A stretch of DNA of 64,000 nucleotides from Kitasatospora aureofaciens. GTDB lineage: Bacteria > Actinomycetota > Actinomycetes > Streptomycetales > Streptomycetaceae. Each line of letters starts with the position of its first letter. Within the stretch, counting starts at the first letter, position 1. Of this stretch, positions 9,228-17,746 are shown piece after piece. Location of the stretch: positions 124,001-188,000 of the forward strand of contig NZ_JAHTKP010000008.1 of NCBI RefSeq assembly GCF_019192735.1. Direction: 5' to 3'. Under the pieces are notes generated by a model. It saw only the letters and a list, made by a program, of their open reading frames with translations, made no database searches and was not told where the DNA came from. The translations under genes were made by a program, and so were the position numbers.

Positions 9228-10135
9228 CGGGGCTCTCCGGCGAGGTATTCGACGCTGTCGGCGGTCAGTTCCATGAACGCCTCCTCCAGGGAGGCGGTGC
9301 GGGTGGTCAGGGCGTGCAGCAACAGGCGGTGTTCCAGGGCGAGTTCGCCGATGCGGGTGGCGTCCAGGCCGGTCACGGTGAGTGCGCCGGCGCCGTCGGG
9401 CCGGACGGTGGCGCCCGCGGCCGTCAACACGCCCGTGAGCGCGGCCGGTTCGGCCGCGACGACGGTGACGCTCGACCGGCCGGCCCGGGCGGCGAACCCG
9501 GCGAGGCTCTCGTCGGCGATCAGCCGGCCCCGGCCGATCACGACGAGCCGGTCGGCGGTGTGCTCCATCTCCGTCATCATGTGGCTGGAGACGAACACCG
9601 TCCGCCCCTCGGCGGCGAGGCGCCGGAACAGTCCGCGCACCCACAGCACGCCTTCGGGGTCGAGCCCGTTGAGCGGCTCGTCGAAGAGCAGCACCGGCGG
9701 GTCGCCGAGCAGCGCGGCGGCGATGCCGAGCCGCTGCTTCATGCCGAGCGAGTACCCGCCGATCCGGCGGCCCGCGGCCTCGGCCAGCCCGACCTCGTGC
9801 AGCACCTCCTCGACCCGGCCGGACGGGATCGCGTTGCTGCGGGCCAGCGCCCGCAGGTGGGCCCGGCCGGTGCGTCCGCCGTGGACGTCGCCCGCGTCGA
9901 GCAGGGCGCCGACGTGGCGCAGGCCGCGCGGCAGGTTCCGGAAGGACCGGCCGCCGACGGTGGCGGTGCCGCCGGTGGGGTCGTTGAGGCCGAGGAGCAT
10001 CCGCAGGGTGGTGGACTTGCCGGCGCCGTTCGGGCCCAGGAAGCCGGTGACGTGGCCGGGTCGGACGGTGAAGGTGAGGCGGTCGACGGCGGTCTTGCGG
10101 CCGTAGCGCTTCGTCAGCTCGGTGACTTCGATCAT
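9224..10135 (-). CDS. ABC transporter ATP-binding protein
   Basis: 303 residues. The start MIEVTELTKRYG at 10135 is the usual family start; longer in-frame starts add a non-homologous leader. Walker A GPNGAGKST, signature YSLGMKQR, Walker B VLLFDEPLNGLD and the H-loop region (VSSHMMTEME) are all present. The ~80 residues after the nucleotide-binding domain resemble the DrrA-type C-terminal domain. It is the first gene of a two-gene operon divergent from the histidine kinase. Confidence 0.9.
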   Translation of the reverse strand: MIEVTELTKRYGRKTAVDRLTFTVRPGHVTGFLGPNGAGKSTTLRMLLGLNDPTGGTATVGGRSFRNLPRGLRHVGALLDAGDVHGGRTGRAHLRALARSNAIPSGRVEEVLHEVGLAEAAGRRIGGYSLGMKQRLGIAAALLGDPPVLLFDEPLNGLDPEGVLWVRGLFRRLAAEGRTVFVSSHMMTEMEHTADRLVVIGRGRLIADESLAGFAARAGRSSVTVVAAEPAALTGVLTAAGATVRPDGAGALTVTGLDATRIGELALEHRLLLHALTTRTASLEEAFMELTADSVEYLAGEPR

Positions 10136-10183
10136 GGGCTCAACAGTGCCGGGGCGGGCGCCGGGGCCACATCGGACCGGCGC

Positions 10184-10208
10184 TGACATCACAAGGCGGC
10201 GGATGTCA
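10184..10208. promoter_or_regulatory. Inverted repeat, candidate response-regulator operator
   Basis: TGACATC-N11-GATGTCA with perfect 7-bp arms (10184-10190 and 10202-10208) lies in the 133-bp gap between the divergent ABC operon and the two-component operon. This is where a NarL-type regulator would act on both promoters. The link to the neighbouring regulator is inferred. Confidence 0.6.
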
Positions 10209-10268
10209 TCCGTGGTTGTACGGCCGGAGTCCGATGACGGGTCCACAGCCCGTCGATACGATCTTCGT

Positions 10269-11459
10269 ATGTTCGCAACGCCTGCTCCGCCGCTGTTCCG
10301 GCGCGTCCCGCCCGAGGTCTGGGTCGGACTCGCCTGGTGCGTGGCCGCCGCCTACCCGTCCGTCCTGCTCGGCGGTACCACCCGGCACCACAACGGCCCC
10401 GCCCTGCACGGCGGTCTGGCGTTCACCCTGGCCGACACGGCGGTGGCCTTCGTGGGCGCCGCGCTGGTGCGCCGCCTGCCGGTGCTCTCGGTCACCCTGC
10501 TGGTCGTCGCCGCCTTCACGGAGACCGACGGCTGGCGGGCGGACACCCAGGTGTCCCCGGCCTCGCTGCTGGCCGTGTACGCCGCGCTCTTCCTGATCAC
10601 CGCGACCCGGCCGCGCCGCAGTTCCCGTATCGCGTTCACGCTGGTCCTGACCGTGCTCGTGCTGCACATCGGCCTGGTGCACGGCAACACCGTCGGCATC
10701 TTCACCGGCACCCACATCGGCTCCGCCGACGGCGCCGCCCTGCTCGCGCTCATCGCCTGGCTGGCCGGCCGTTCGGTGCGTCAGAACCGCGAGCACGCCG
10801 AGGCGTTGAGCAGCCGGGCGGCCACCGAGGCGGTCACCGCCGAACGGCTGCGGATCGCCCGCGAGATGCACGACACCGTCGCGCACAGCATCGGCATCGT
10901 CGCCCTCCAGGCCGGCGCCGCCCGCCGGGTCATCGACACCCGGCCGGACCGGGCCCGGGAGGCGCTCGGCGAGATCGAGGCCGCCGGCCGGGAGACCCTG
11001 GCCGGACTGCGCCGGATGCTCGTCGCGCTGCGCCAGGCCGACGGGGAGGTGTCGGCCACCACCCCGCAGGGCCTGGCCGACCTCGACCGGCTGGCCGCCA
11101 CGACCACCGCAGCGGGCGTCGAGGTCGAGGTCCGGCGGCTGGGCGACCAGGGGCCGCTGCCGCCCGAGATCGACCTTTCGGCGTTCCGCATCATCCAGGA
11201 GTCGGTCACCAACGTGGTGCGCCACGCGGGCGTCCGCTCCTGCCGGGTCTCCGTCGACCGCAGCAAGGAGGACGAGGTGTCCGTCGAGATCACCGACCGG
11301 GGCCGCGGCCACGGCACCACCCCCGGCAGCGGGTTCGGCCTCGCCGGGCTGCGCGAGCGGGTCACGCTGCTGCACGGCGAGTTCAGCGCCGGCCCGTGCC
11401 CCGACGGCGGCTTCCGCGTGACGGCCCGGCTGCCGCTCTCCGCGGAGGTCGGACGGTGA
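10269..11459 (+). CDS. NarL-type sensor histidine kinase
   Basis: 396 residues from the ATG at 10269. The N-terminal third has about five hydrophobic segments (membrane sensor), then the HisKA_3 dimerisation helix with the phosphoacceptor His in RIAREMHDTVAHSIGIVALQ, then a HATPase_c domain with FRIIQESVTNVVRHAG (N box) and GSGFGLAGLRERV (G box). Its stop overlaps the regulator start by 4 bases. It probably senses a drug or envelope stress and drives the divergent ABC exporter. Confidence 0.9.
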   Translation: MFATPAPPLFRRVPPEVWVGLAWCVAAAYPSVLLGGTTRHHNGPALHGGLAFTLADTAVAFVGAALVRRLPVLSVTLLVVAAFTETDGWRADTQVSPASLLAVYAALFLITATRPRRSSRIAFTLVLTVLVLHIGLVHGNTVGIFTGTHIGSADGAALLALIAWLAGRSVRQNREHAEALSSRAATEAVTAERLRIAREMHDTVAHSIGIVALQAGAARRVIDTRPDRAREALGEIEAAGRETLAGLRRMLVALRQADGEVSATTPQGLADLDRLAATTTAAGVEVEVRRLGDQGPLPPEIDLSAFRIIQESVTNVVRHAGVRSCRVSVDRSKEDEVSVEITDRGRGHGTTPGSGFGLAGLRERVTLLHGEFSAGPCPDGGFRVTARLPLSAEVGR

Positions 11460-12124
11460 TCCGCGTCGTACTGGCCGACGACCAGCCGCTGGTCCGGGCC
11501 GCGCTGGAGATGGTCATCGCGGAGACCGCCGACGTCGAGGTGGTCGGCGAGGCCGGCACCGGCACCGAGGCCGTCCGGCTGGCCGCCGAACTGCGGCCGG
11601 ACGTCGTGGTGATGGACATCCGGATGCCCGGCATGGACGGCATCGAGGCCACCCGCCTGGTCACCGCGGACGGCGGGCCGACCCGGGTCGTCGTCCTCAC
11701 CACCTTCGACGACGACGACCACGTGTACGGGGCGCTGCGCGCCGGGGCGTCCGGGTTCCTGGTCAAGGACATGGCCCTGGACGACATCCTCGCCGCCGTG
11801 CGGGTGGTCGCGGCGGGGGACGCCCTCATCGCGCCGAGCGTCACCCGCCGTCTGATCTCCACGTTCGCGGGGCAGGCGGCACCGGCCGGGACGCCGCCAG
11901 AGGCGGACCACCAGCGGCTGGCCGCGATCACCGACCGCGAGCGGGAGATCCTCACCCTGGTCGGCCGCGGCCTGTCGAACACCGAGATCGCCGCCGAGCT
12001 GGTGCTCAGCATCGCCACCGTCAAGACGTACATGACCCGGCTGCTCGCCAAGCTCGACGCCCGCGACCGGGTGCAGCTGGTCATCCTCGCCTACGAGGCG
12101 GGCCTGGTCTCCGCGCCCCGCTGA
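11456..12124 (+). CDS. LuxR/NarL-family response regulator
   Basis: 222 residues beginning at a GTG inside the GTGA overlap with the kinase gene. The receiver domain has the acidic pocket (LADDQ), phosphoacceptor Asp54 (VVMDIRMPGMDG) and Lys in FLVKDM. The C-terminal LuxR helix-turn-helix (LTLVGRGLSNTEIAAELVLSIATVKTYMTRLLAKL region) is complete. It is the cognate partner of the preceding kinase, and the inverted repeat at 10184-10208 is a candidate target. Confidence 0.92.
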   Translation: MIRVVLADDQPLVRAALEMVIAETADVEVVGEAGTGTEAVRLAAELRPDVVVMDIRMPGMDGIEATRLVTADGGPTRVVVLTTFDDDDHVYGALRAGASGFLVKDMALDDILAAVRVVAAGDALIAPSVTRRLISTFAGQAAPAGTPPEADHQRLAAITDREREILTLVGRGLSNTEIAAELVLSIATVKTYMTRLLAKLDARDRVQLVILAYEAGLVSAPR

Positions 12125-12138
12125 GGCCTGGCGGGGCG

Positions 12139-12498
12139 TCAGCGCTTGACCGCCACGCCCGCGTACATCGCGATGTCCTGGTCCCGGACCGGCGCGGCGT
12201 CCGCGTCCGGGCGCCAGTGGTGGACGAGCGTCACACCGGGGTCGAGGAGCTCGTAGCCGTCGAAGAAGGCCTCCGTCTCCGCCTTGTCGCGGATCTGCAG
12301 CGGGATGCCGCGCGCGTTGTACTCGCGGCCGACGCCGACGACGCCGACCGGGTCGGTGTCGGCGGTGAACCCTGTCAGGGCGAGGAAGCTGCCGGGCGCG
12401 AGGGCGTCCATGAAGCGGCGCACGATGCCCTGCGGGTCGTCCTCGTCGAGCACGAAGTGGACGATGGCGATGAGCGAGAGCGCCACCGGCTGCGAGAG
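12139..12498 (-). pseudogene. 3' remnant of a SAM-dependent methyltransferase gene (DUF574/Methyltransf_19 type)
   Basis: The readable piece is ~115-120 residues, matching only the C-terminal half of the ~270-residue S-adenosyl methyltransferase family of actinobacteria (QPVALSLIAIVHFVLDEDDPQGIVRRFMDALAPGS, then the usual ...IAMYAGVAVKR end). Homology begins abruptly at the stop codon of the upstream MFS gene (12500). The N-terminal SAM-binding half is missing. A possible internal ATG exists at 12486, but the product would lack the cofactor site. I read it as a deletion or recombination scar at the left edge of the 12.5-19.2 kb operon. Confidence 0.7.
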
Positions 12499-12499
12499 T

Positions 12500-13723
12500 T
12501 CATGGACGCCCGGCGGCGCGGGGGAGCCGGCGGATCGGGCGGACGAGCAGGAGCGTGACGGCGCAGCCCAGCGCGGTCAGCGCGGCGACCAGCAGCAGCC
12601 GGTGGACGCCGAACAGCGAGCCGGCCGGCCCGGAGAGCGCCTGGCCGAGCGGCACCGCCAGGATGGAGCCCGCGATCTCGTACGCGGACACCCGGTTGAG
12701 CCGGTCCTCGGGGATCCGGGTCTGTACGGTGGTGGACCACTGGACGCCCCAGAACGCCCAGCCGACGCCGCTCAGCCCGTACCCGAGCATGACCAGCGGC
12801 AGCGCGGGCACCAGGCCCGCGGCGAGCGGCATCAGCGGGAACAGGAACATGGCGACCGCGCCGCCGAACAGCGGCCGGGCGGGGCGGATCCGGATGGCGA
12901 CCAGGCCGCCGAGGACGCAGCCGGCCCCGAACGCGCCCTCGGCGAGGCCGAAGGCGGCCTTGCCGTGCGCGGCGATGATCGAGGCCGCGCCGAGCGGGGT
13001 GATCGGGCCCCAGACGAAGACGCCCAGCACCCACCAGATCAGGATGACCGCCCACAGCCAGGACCGGGACCGGAACTCGTCCCAGCCGGTGCGCAGGTTG
13101 GCGAGGGTGGACTCCGACCGGTCGACCTCGAACGGCGGCAGCCGCAGCGCCAGCAGACAGACCCCGCTGACCGCGAAGGTGGCCGCGTCCACCGCGAACA
13201 CCCAGGCGGCGGACGTGGAGGCGACGAGCAGGCCGGCCAGCGCGGGCCCGGCCATGGTGGCGATGCCCTGACTGACCCGCAGCACGCCGTTGGCCCGCTG
13301 CGCGTCGTCCGCGACCTGCGGGACCAGACTGTTCGTGCCCGGCTGGAACATCGCGGTGGCGACGCCGCCGAGCAGCGCCCCGCCGACGATGAACGCCAGC
13401 GGCGGACGGCCGAGCCAGAGGTAGCCGGCCAGCGACCCCTGGGTCAGCAGGCGGACGGCGTCCGCGCCGATCATCAGCGGCACCGGGTGGAAGCGGTCCG
13501 CGAACACCCCGCCGAACACGACGAACAGGGCGAACGCGCCCATCCAGGCGCCCAGCGCGTACCCGACGCCGCTCACCCCGTAGCCGAGCGAGAGCATCGC
13601 GACGGCCGTGGCGACCGGGATCATCGTGTCGCCGAGCATCGAGACGATGCGGGCGGTGAAGTAAAGGCCGAAGTTCCGGTTCCAGAGGCTGGACGAGGGC
13701 GGGGCGGCGACGGTCAGGGCCAT
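12500..13723 (-). CDS. MFS exporter (EntS-like, MFS_3 group)
   Basis: 407 residues with about 12 membrane segments. The N terminus (LWNRNFGLYFTARIVSMLGDTM) and the loop GGVFADRFHP are of the group that includes enterobactin exporter EntS and macrolide exporters. It is the last gene of a five-gene minus-strand operon (84 bp after the asparagine-synthetase-like gene), so export of that operon's product is the likely job. Its stop codon is the point where the methyltransferase remnant begins, so its 3' end lies at a recombination junction. Confidence 0.82.
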   Translation of the reverse strand: MALTVAAPPSSSLWNRNFGLYFTARIVSMLGDTMIPVATAVAMLSLGYGVSGVGYALGAWMGAFALFVVFGGVFADRFHPVPLMIGADAVRLLTQGSLAGYLWLGRPPLAFIVGGALLGGVATAMFQPGTNSLVPQVADDAQRANGVLRVSQGIATMAGPALAGLLVASTSAAWVFAVDAATFAVSGVCLLALRLPPFEVDRSESTLANLRTGWDEFRSRSWLWAVILIWWVLGVFVWGPITPLGAASIIAAHGKAAFGLAEGAFGAGCVLGGLVAIRIRPARPLFGGAVAMFLFPLMPLAAGLVPALPLVMLGYGLSGVGWAFWGVQWSTTVQTRIPEDRLNRVSAYEIAGSILAVPLGQALSGPAGSLFGVHRLLLVAALTALGCAVTLLLVRPIRRLPRAAGRP

Positions 13724-13807
13724 GCGGGCTTCCTCCGGGGTGGGGCTGGGTACTCCGATGGGCCTGGGTGCTCCGAGTGGGCCTCGGGTGCTCAGGGCCC
13801 AGGCTGC

Positions 13808-15634
13808 TCAGAGCGCCGTGCGCACGCGGTACGTCCGCAGCCAGCTGTCGAGCTGGAGCGCGGTCTCCAGGGCCGCCCGGCTGACGTCCCCCTCCAGTGC
13901 GGCCGCGCCCTGCCGGCCGACCGCCCGGGTGAGGTCGGCGGAGAGCAGCGGCGCGAGCGGGCTGTCACCGGTGCGGACGAGCTGCGCGAGCCGCTCCCGG
14001 AGGACCTGGTCGTAGGCGCCGACCCGGAGGTTGGGGTAGGGGGTCTTGACCCGCACGGCCACCGCGTCGGGGAGCAGGTCGCGCATGGCGGCCCGCAGCA
14101 GGCTCTTCTCCCGGCCGTCGTAACTCTTCATCGCCCAGGGGATGTTGAAGGTGTACTCGACGAGCCGGTGGTCGGCGAAGGGGACGCGGATCTCCAGCCC
14201 GCTCGCCATGCCCAGCCGGTCCAGCCGGTCGAACAGCACCCGGGAGTGCCGGGTGTGCGCGAGGTAGGTGACCTCCCGGTGGCGGGCCTCGGCCGGGTCG
14301 GCGACGTACTCGCCGGCCGCGATCTCGGCGACGGCGGCGGCGTGGGTGTCGTGCTCGTACGCGGGCAGGTCGAGCTCGGCGAGCAGGCCGGCGTCGAAGA
14401 GCGTGCCGTAGCCCTGGAAGCGGGGCCGCCCCTCGTGCACCCAGGGGTAGGTGCCGGAGCCCACCCACTCCGGGAAGCGCTGCCAGTTGTACCCGCCGAA
14501 CACGTCGTCGCCGCACTCCCCGGACAGGGCGACGGCGGCGTGCTGCCGGGCCGTGCCGAACAGCCGGTACAGCGAGGCGTACTGGTCGCCCTTGTTCAGC
14601 GGGACGTCGTACGCGCCGAGCACGGCGGCGCGCAGCGCCGGGTCGAGCAGGTCGAGGCCGGCCAGCGAGATCTCGCCGTGCTCGGTGCCGGCGTGGCCGG
14701 CCATCAGGCGGGCGTAGACGTGGTCGTCGTTGCCCTGCGTGCCGTCCTGGTCGTTGACGGCGACGGTGCGGATCGGCCCGAGGCCCTGCTCACGGGCCAG
14801 CTGCGCGGCGAGCGCGGTGAGCGTGCTGGAGTCGAGGCCGCCGGACAGCAGGGCGCAGGGCGGTTCCTGGCCCGCCATCTGGTCGGCGACGACGGTTTCG
14901 AGCAGCGCGCGGACGGTGCCGATGGTGGCGTCGAGGCCGTCGGTGTGGTCCGCCACCTGCAGGCCCCAGTAGCGCTGTTCGACGGTGCCCGCGCGGGTGA
15001 CCCGGACGACGCAGCCCGGGCGGACCTCGCGCATGCCCCGGAATATCGCCTGCCCGGGCACCCGGGCCACGGAGAGGATGTCGCGCAGGCCCTCCGCGTC
15101 CAGCACCGGCTCGAAGTCCGGGTGGGCGAGGATCGCCTTCGGTTCGGAACCGAACAGCACGCCCGCCGGGGTGGGGGCGTAGAACAGCGGCTTGACGCCC
15201 ATCCGGTCGCGGACGAGCAGCAGTTCCTCGCGGCGGACGTCCCAGAGGGCGAAGCCGTACGCGCCCTCCAGCCGGGTGACGACGTCCGGCCCCCACTCCA
15301 GGTAGCCGCGCAGGACGGTCTCCGCGTCGCTCTCCGTGCTGAACTCATGGCCCCGGGCGGCCAGTTCGGCCCGCAGCCGGCGCCCGTTGGAGATCCGGCC
15401 GAGGTGGCCCAGCACGGCGCGCGGGCCGGACCCGTCCGCGTGGACGAGCGGCTGGGCCGGCCCGCCCGGGTCGGCGACGGCGAGCCGGCGGTGGCCCAGC
15501 GCGACGTGCTCGGCGGTCCAGAGGCCCTCGCCGTCCGGGCCGCGCCGGGCCAGCGCGGCCGTCATGGCGCGGGCGATCCCGTGCTCCTGCGCCGGGTTGC
15601 GGGAGAAGTCGACCCAGCCGGCGATACCGGACAT
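13808..15634 (-). CDS. Asparagine-synthetase-like amide ligase lacking the glutaminase nucleophile
   Basis: 608 residues, colinear with class B (AsnB) asparagine synthetases. AAGGAG lies 7 bases before the ATG. The N terminus reads MSGIAGWVDF: the Cys-2 that releases ammonia from glutamine in this family is a Ser (TCC codon). The glutamine-binding NGE loop is also replaced (AVLGHLGRISNGRRLR), although HRRLAV and the SDAE segment remain. The synthetase half keeps the PP-loop SGGLDSS, SGECGDDVFGGY and the late FADHRLVEY and REKSLLRAAM motifs. Ammonia-dependent or direct amine-acceptor chemistry, as in beta-lactam synthetase-type relatives, is therefore likelier than glutamine-dependent asparagine formation. 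It sits in an LmbU-led operon. Confidence 0.85.
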   Translation of the reverse strand: MSGIAGWVDFSRNPAQEHGIARAMTAALARRGPDGEGLWTAEHVALGHRRLAVADPGGPAQPLVHADGSGPRAVLGHLGRISNGRRLRAELAARGHEFSTESDAETVLRGYLEWGPDVVTRLEGAYGFALWDVRREELLLVRDRMGVKPLFYAPTPAGVLFGSEPKAILAHPDFEPVLDAEGLRDILSVARVPGQAIFRGMREVRPGCVVRVTRAGTVEQRYWGLQVADHTDGLDATIGTVRALLETVVADQMAGQEPPCALLSGGLDSSTLTALAAQLAREQGLGPIRTVAVNDQDGTQGNDDHVYARLMAGHAGTEHGEISLAGLDLLDPALRAAVLGAYDVPLNKGDQYASLYRLFGTARQHAAVALSGECGDDVFGGYNWQRFPEWVGSGTYPWVHEGRPRFQGYGTLFDAGLLAELDLPAYEHDTHAAAVAEIAAGEYVADPAEARHREVTYLAHTRHSRVLFDRLDRLGMASGLEIRVPFADHRLVEYTFNIPWAMKSYDGREKSLLRAAMRDLLPDAVAVRVKTPYPNLRVGAYDQVLRERLAQLVRTGDSPLAPLLSADLTRAVGRQGAAALEGDVSRAALETALQLDSWLRTYRVRTAL

Positions 15635-15747
15635 GTGCTGCTCCTTGGGTTCCTTGGGGTCCATGGGGGGAGGGGCGAGGGTGGTCGCGGGGAGGCGCCC
15701 GCGTCCGGCCTGCGGGCGTACGGACGCGGGCGCCTCGGCCAGCTGGG

Positions 15748-17664
15748 TCAGGGCGCGACGTAGTCGCCGTGGATGTCGCAGGCGTACCACTGGGCCAGCG
15801 TGCGCATCCCCTCGAAGACCGAGGCGGAGGGCCGCCAGCCAAGCTCGTCCGTGATCAGCCCGGTGGCCATGGTCCACCGCTCGGTGGCCGGCTCCTCGGC
15901 CCGCTCCCAGGTCGTGCGGCGGGCGACCTGGGCCACCAGCTCGGCCAGTTCGTCCTCCGAGTAGGCCGCGGAGGCCACGTTGAGAACGGCCGGGGCTTCC
16001 GGCGCGGCCAGCACGGCGGCGATCGCGCCGGCCAGGTCCCGGTAGTCCAGCACCTGGTGGACGCCCTGGGGGCGCAGGGTGAGCGGGTGGCGGGTCCACA
16101 CCAGGTCGACCCAGCGGACCGGGGTGCTGTCGGGGGCGTGCGGCCCGATCGGGTCGGCGAGACGCAGCACCTGGACGGCGATCCCGCTCTGCTCGCCCCA
16201 CTGCCGGCAGCGCTCCTCCTCGCGCCACCACGCCAGCGCGACCGGGTCGGCGGGCGGCCCGGTCAGCGCGGACTCCGGCACCGCGCCCGCGCCGCTGCCG
16301 CGGTAGACGGCCGCGGAGCCGGCGTAGACCAGGCGGTCCGCCCCGGCCTTCTCCGCGGCCGCGAGCACGGCCTCCAGAGCGTCCGGTCCCGCGGCCGGGC
16401 TGCCGAGGTGCACGACGGACCGGACGCCGTCGAGGTCCGCGTCCGCGGGCGGGTCGGTCCGGTGGCCGTGATCGGCGAGCAGGCCCGCGAGCTGGGCGCG
16501 GAAGCGGGGGTCGCCGCCGGTGACGGCGACCCGGGGGCCGGACGGGGGCTCGGCCGGGTACCCCGCGACCGGTCCGGCGGCGCGGCCCGCGGCGAGGGCG
16601 ACGAGCGCCAGGTCCCGGATGGGGTGGGCGAGTTGGATCAGCTCGTCGGCGTTGTGCTCCTCGCAGAGGCCGCCCGGGCCGAGCGTGTCCATCACCGCCG
16701 TCGCCACCGCGGGGTCCGGCTCCGGCCGGTCGGCGGTGACGGCGCCGATGGCGAAGCCGGTCAGCCAGACGGCCCGGCCGACGCGTTCGGGAAGCTGTGG
16801 GAGCGCAGGCAGCGTGCCGTGCTGGGCGGCGGCGTACGCGTCGAGGCAGCGTTCGAGGAGGCCGGTGCGGCGCAGGTACCGCTCGGTCTCCACGAACTCC
16901 CAGTCGCTGCCCCGCCGGACGACGCAGCGGGCGTCGCCGTACTGGTAGAACGGCACGACCGGGAAGCGCGGGCAGCCGTCGGTGTCCGGTGCGTCCGGTA
17001 TGTCCGCCCGGCCGGTGTAGAGGGTGGCCTGGCGGTGCCCGTGCGAGGCGTTGCCGGCCAGGCTGGGCAGCTCGGCGTGCTGCACGGTGCTGGGCGTGCA
17101 GAACCGGACCGGGACGCCGCGCGCGTTCAGGTAGCGCTGCATCACCACGTCGTACGGCCAGCCCTCGTCGTCCCCGGCCTGGAACTCCGCGTAGCCGCGG
17201 GCGAGTTCGGCGGGCAGCATCAGGGCCTGGCAGGGGACGTGCTCCTGCAGGGTGTACGCCCACGGCGCGCCGGTCAGCGCGGCGAGCCGGGCGACGGCGC
17301 CGTTGCGGGCCTCCCAGCCGGCGTAGAACGCCACCGCCTCGCCGGGGACGGCGGCGGCGACCTGCTCGGCGTGCTCGTAGAAGCCCTCGGCGAGCTCCAC
17401 GTCGTCCTGGAGCACGAGGTGGTGGGTGGCGTCCGGGGCGACACAGCCCCAGGACACCGGCGCGGTGCGCAGCGCGGTCGGGCGGCCGGCCGGATCGGGG
17501 TCGGTGGTGACCAGGATACGGCCCAGCGGGTCGGCGTCGGCGAGTTGCCGGGCCTCCGCCAGCCGCTTCGGGTGGGCCATCACCGCGCCGCTCAGCTTCA
17601 CCTTGGTCGGACGGCTCTCGGGATTGGTGCCGGAATTCGGGCCGGGGTTCATGCCGGGGTTCAT
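15748..17664 (-). CDS. Glycosyltransferase-25-like / NAD-dependent epimerase fusion
   Basis: 638 residues from the ATG at 17664 (GAGG 8 bases upstream), beginning with a short MNPG repeat. Residues ~20-230 resemble a family-25 (LPS/procollagen galactosyltransferase-like) fold, with the acidic metal site in HLVLQDDVELAEGFYEHA. Residues ~230-370 are unassigned and helical. Residues ~390-638 are an NAD-dependent epimerase/dehydratase: Rossmann start PRVAVTGGDPRFRAQLAGLL, SVVHLGS, YAGSAAVYRGSG and a C-terminal ELGWRPS. The YxxxK catalytic pair of classical SDR epimerases is not clear, so redox activity is uncertain. It lies between the dioxygenase and the AsnB-like genes; the substrate is unknown. 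Confidence 0.65.
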   Translation of the reverse strand: MNPGMNPGPNSGTNPESRPTKVKLSGAVMAHPKRLAEARQLADADPLGRILVTTDPDPAGRPTALRTAPVSWGCVAPDATHHLVLQDDVELAEGFYEHAEQVAAAVPGEAVAFYAGWEARNGAVARLAALTGAPWAYTLQEHVPCQALMLPAELARGYAEFQAGDDEGWPYDVVMQRYLNARGVPVRFCTPSTVQHAELPSLAGNASHGHRQATLYTGRADIPDAPDTDGCPRFPVVPFYQYGDARCVVRRGSDWEFVETERYLRRTGLLERCLDAYAAAQHGTLPALPQLPERVGRAVWLTGFAIGAVTADRPEPDPAVATAVMDTLGPGGLCEEHNADELIQLAHPIRDLALVALAAGRAAGPVAGYPAEPPSGPRVAVTGGDPRFRAQLAGLLADHGHRTDPPADADLDGVRSVVHLGSPAAGPDALEAVLAAAEKAGADRLVYAGSAAVYRGSGAGAVPESALTGPPADPVALAWWREEERCRQWGEQSGIAVQVLRLADPIGPHAPDSTPVRWVDLVWTRHPLTLRPQGVHQVLDYRDLAGAIAAVLAAPEAPAVLNVASAAYSEDELAELVAQVARRTTWERAEEPATERWTMATGLITDELGWRPSASVFEGMRTLAQWYACDIHGDYVAP

Positions 17665-17680
17665 GACGGAAACCTCACAG

Positions 17681-17707
17681 GGGTGATCGGGGTGATCGGG
17701 GTGATCG
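17681..17707. repeat. Triplicated 9-bp unit GGGTGATCG
   Basis: Three near-perfect copies of GGGTGATCG in a row lie in the 82-bp gap before the glycosyltransferase/epimerase start (gene on the minus strand). It could be slippage or a small operator. Confidence 0.5.
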
Positions 17708-17746
17708 GAGCGGTCGGACGGGCCGGTGCGGTCCGTGCGGCCGGTG

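Noticed and set aside
12284-15763. Very long plus-strand open frame opposite the MFS and AsnB-like genes, and many similar long frames elsewhere
   Set aside because: It is an artefact of high GC: the translation is low-complexity Arg/Gly/Ala/Pro/Gln, matches no family, and lies opposite genes with clear conserved motifs.
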